A stretch of DNA of 6,480 nucleotides, from NCBI GenBank assembly GCA_017395275.1, contig JAFPVN010000182.1, positions 1 to 6,480 of the forward strand. The letters run 5' to 3'. The position numbers were made by a program, and so were the translations under genes. The notes beneath the pieces were generated by a model that was not told where the DNA came from, made no database searches, and saw only the letters and a program-made list of their open reading frames with translations. Below are positions 5,652 to 6,480 of the stretch, piece after piece. The DNA is from Candidatus Methanomethylophilaceae archaeon (GTDB lineage: Archaea > Thermoplasmatota > Thermoplasmata > Methanomassiliicoccales > Methanomethylophilaceae). Positions within the stretch are counted from its first letter, which is position 1. The number at the start of each line of letters is the position of its first letter.

Positions 5652-5656
5652 AAAAA
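5652..5656 (-). terminator. Short oligo-T tract after the surface protein gene
   Basis: Five T on the minus strand, about 19 nt past the TGA at 5675, in the context CGTTTTTACG. It may be a weak archaeal terminator, possibly helped by the six T inside the distal palindrome (5593-5598). Confidence 0.25.
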
Positions 5657-5674
5657 CGAGAACCGTATCAGGGA

Positions 5675-6480
5675 TCACTGACCGTACTGCACCAGCTTGG
5701 CGGAGACGGTCATGGTCTGGGAACCGTAACCGAACCAGGTGCTCCTCTGCTGTCCCGAGAAGGTAATGACCAGTTCCTCGCCGTCGCCGCAGTGGATGTA
5801 GTTGGACTGCTTGGTCGGCTGAGAGTCCTGGGATGCAATCTTGTTCCCGTTCATGCAGATGTACTTGCTAGTACCCTCCTCATTGAGGGTGATGCTTCCC
5901 AGGGACGTCGTCCTTCCGGTGGAGAGGTTCTTCTTACTTATCTGCACGGTGACGCTGGAGTGGGACAGCAGGGTGGATGCGTCGGCTATGGATACGTAGA
6001 CGCAGAAGTAGACGTCCGAGGGCACCTTGAGGACGGCGTCGATAGTGCTGTTTCCATCGTCCTTCGCGGCTATGCTGTGGGTGTCGGAACCGGAATTCTG
6101 GATGTAGATGCCGGGAGGGTTGCTCTCGTCATCGATGACGAAAGCCATGCCGTCGCCGAGGTAGTCGGGGTTGAGTTCCTCCAGTGTCTTTTTCAACTCC
6201 TCGGAGGCGCTGACGAGCTTGAATGCGACGGTGTTGGTTGGGCTGAGGTACGATCCGTTGCTACCGTCGGTGACGGTTATGGATACGAACAAGGAGAGGT
6301 ACGGTTCCTCGGTTCCGCTGTAGTACAGGCCGGATAGGGTGAAAGATAGCCTGTAAGCGTAACCGTTCGCTATGGTGCCGTCGCCGCCTCCCCAGGTGAG
6401 CTGGGATGCCCCCGATGCGAACCTGTCTGTCAGTCCGCTGACCGAGTATGAGACGGAATAGAAGCCTGTACAGTAATGTC
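5675..6480 (-). CDS. C-terminal part of a beta-rich, probably exported protein (5' end outside window)
   Basis: Seen: the minus-strand frame is open from the window edge to TGA at 5675, giving 267 visible residues. No start is needed inside the window; a TTG at 6292 is in frame, but coding-like sequence continues upstream of it without a break. The sequence is rich in Ser, Thr, Gly, Tyr and Val, with alternating strand patterns such as YAYRLSFTLSGLYYSG and VYFCVYVSIADAS, few Lys and Arg, and one charged helical insert (SASEELKKTLEELNPDYLGD). That profile suits extracellular beta-sandwich domains. The visible C-terminus ends SAKLVQYGQ with no membrane anchor or sorting signal, so any anchor or signal peptide must be N-terminal. 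I do not recognise a named family. An adhesin-like or S-layer-associated role is only inferred. The gene is co-directional with the ATPase gene but separated by 159 bp containing a promoter. Confidence 0.75.
   Translation of the reverse strand, partial: HYCTGFYSVSYSVSGLTDRFASGASQLTWGGGDGTIANGYAYRLSFTLSGLYYSGTEEPYLSLFVSITVTDGSNGSYLSPTNTVAFKLVSASEELKKTLEELNPDYLGDGMAFVIDDESNPPGIYIQNSGSDTHSIAAKDDGNSTIDAVLKVPSDVYFCVYVSIADASTLLSHSSVTVQISKKNLSTGRTTSLGSITLNEEGTSKYICMNGNKIASQDSQPTKQSNYIHCGDGEELVITFSGQQRSTWFGYGSQTMTVSAKLVQYGQ

Noticed and set aside
6290..6292. TTG at 6292 as the start of the surface protein
   Set aside because: The frame stays open with the same beta-rich composition up to the window edge, and no ribosome-binding site or promoter is seen before the TTG.

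Overview
This window is probably archaeal DNA, most likely from a Thermoplasmatota methanogen of the Methanomassiliicoccales type; that placement is inference. The signals are AT-rich TATA-like boxes 22-35 bp upstream of start codons, two genes that look leaderless, Shine-Dalgarno sites that are perfect GAGGTGAT or GGTGA where genes are internal to operons, and T-run terminators. All six genes whose natural end is visible stop at TGA. Most genes strongly prefer C- or G-ending codons; the AAA ATPase/RloB segment looks less biased by eye.

Layout: (1) 1-484, minus: the N-terminal part of a HAD-superfamily hydrolase cut by the window edge. (2) 697-1281, plus: a TetR/AcrR-type repressor, divergent from the HAD gene. 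(3) 1282-1506: an AT-rich convergent spacer with a 9-bp inverted repeat and an A-run/T-run bidirectional terminator. (4) 3232-1507, minus: a two-gene ABC-2 export operon (ATPase, then permease, 4 bp apart, with the permease ribosome-binding site overlapping the ATPase stop). (5) 3339-3827, plus: a GNAT acetyltransferase divergent from the ABC operon. (6) 5515-3808, minus: an AAA15/RloA-like ATPase followed 2 bp later by an rloB-like gene. The rloB copy is broken: it has a frameshift at a short T-run and lacks the C-terminal half with the second acidic motif, ending where it runs into the GNAT gene. (7) 5516-5674: the promoter region of this pair, carrying two copies of one palindrome, TTATCGA-N5-TCGATAA, on either side of the likely TATA box. 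(8) 5675-6480, minus: the C-terminal part of a beta-rich, probably surface-exposed or secreted protein whose start lies outside the window.

The most interesting region is 3808-5610: a two-gene module of the RloA/RloB type (ATPase plus TOPRIM-like partner, as in AbiL- and PARIS-like phage defence) that keeps an intact ATPase and a well-ordered twin-operator promoter while its presumed effector is decayed. The TetR gene, the ABC exporter and the GNAT gene look like ordinary accessory functions. No RNA genes, CRISPR arrays or insertion sequences were seen, and no stretch longer than about 230 bases lacks a gene.
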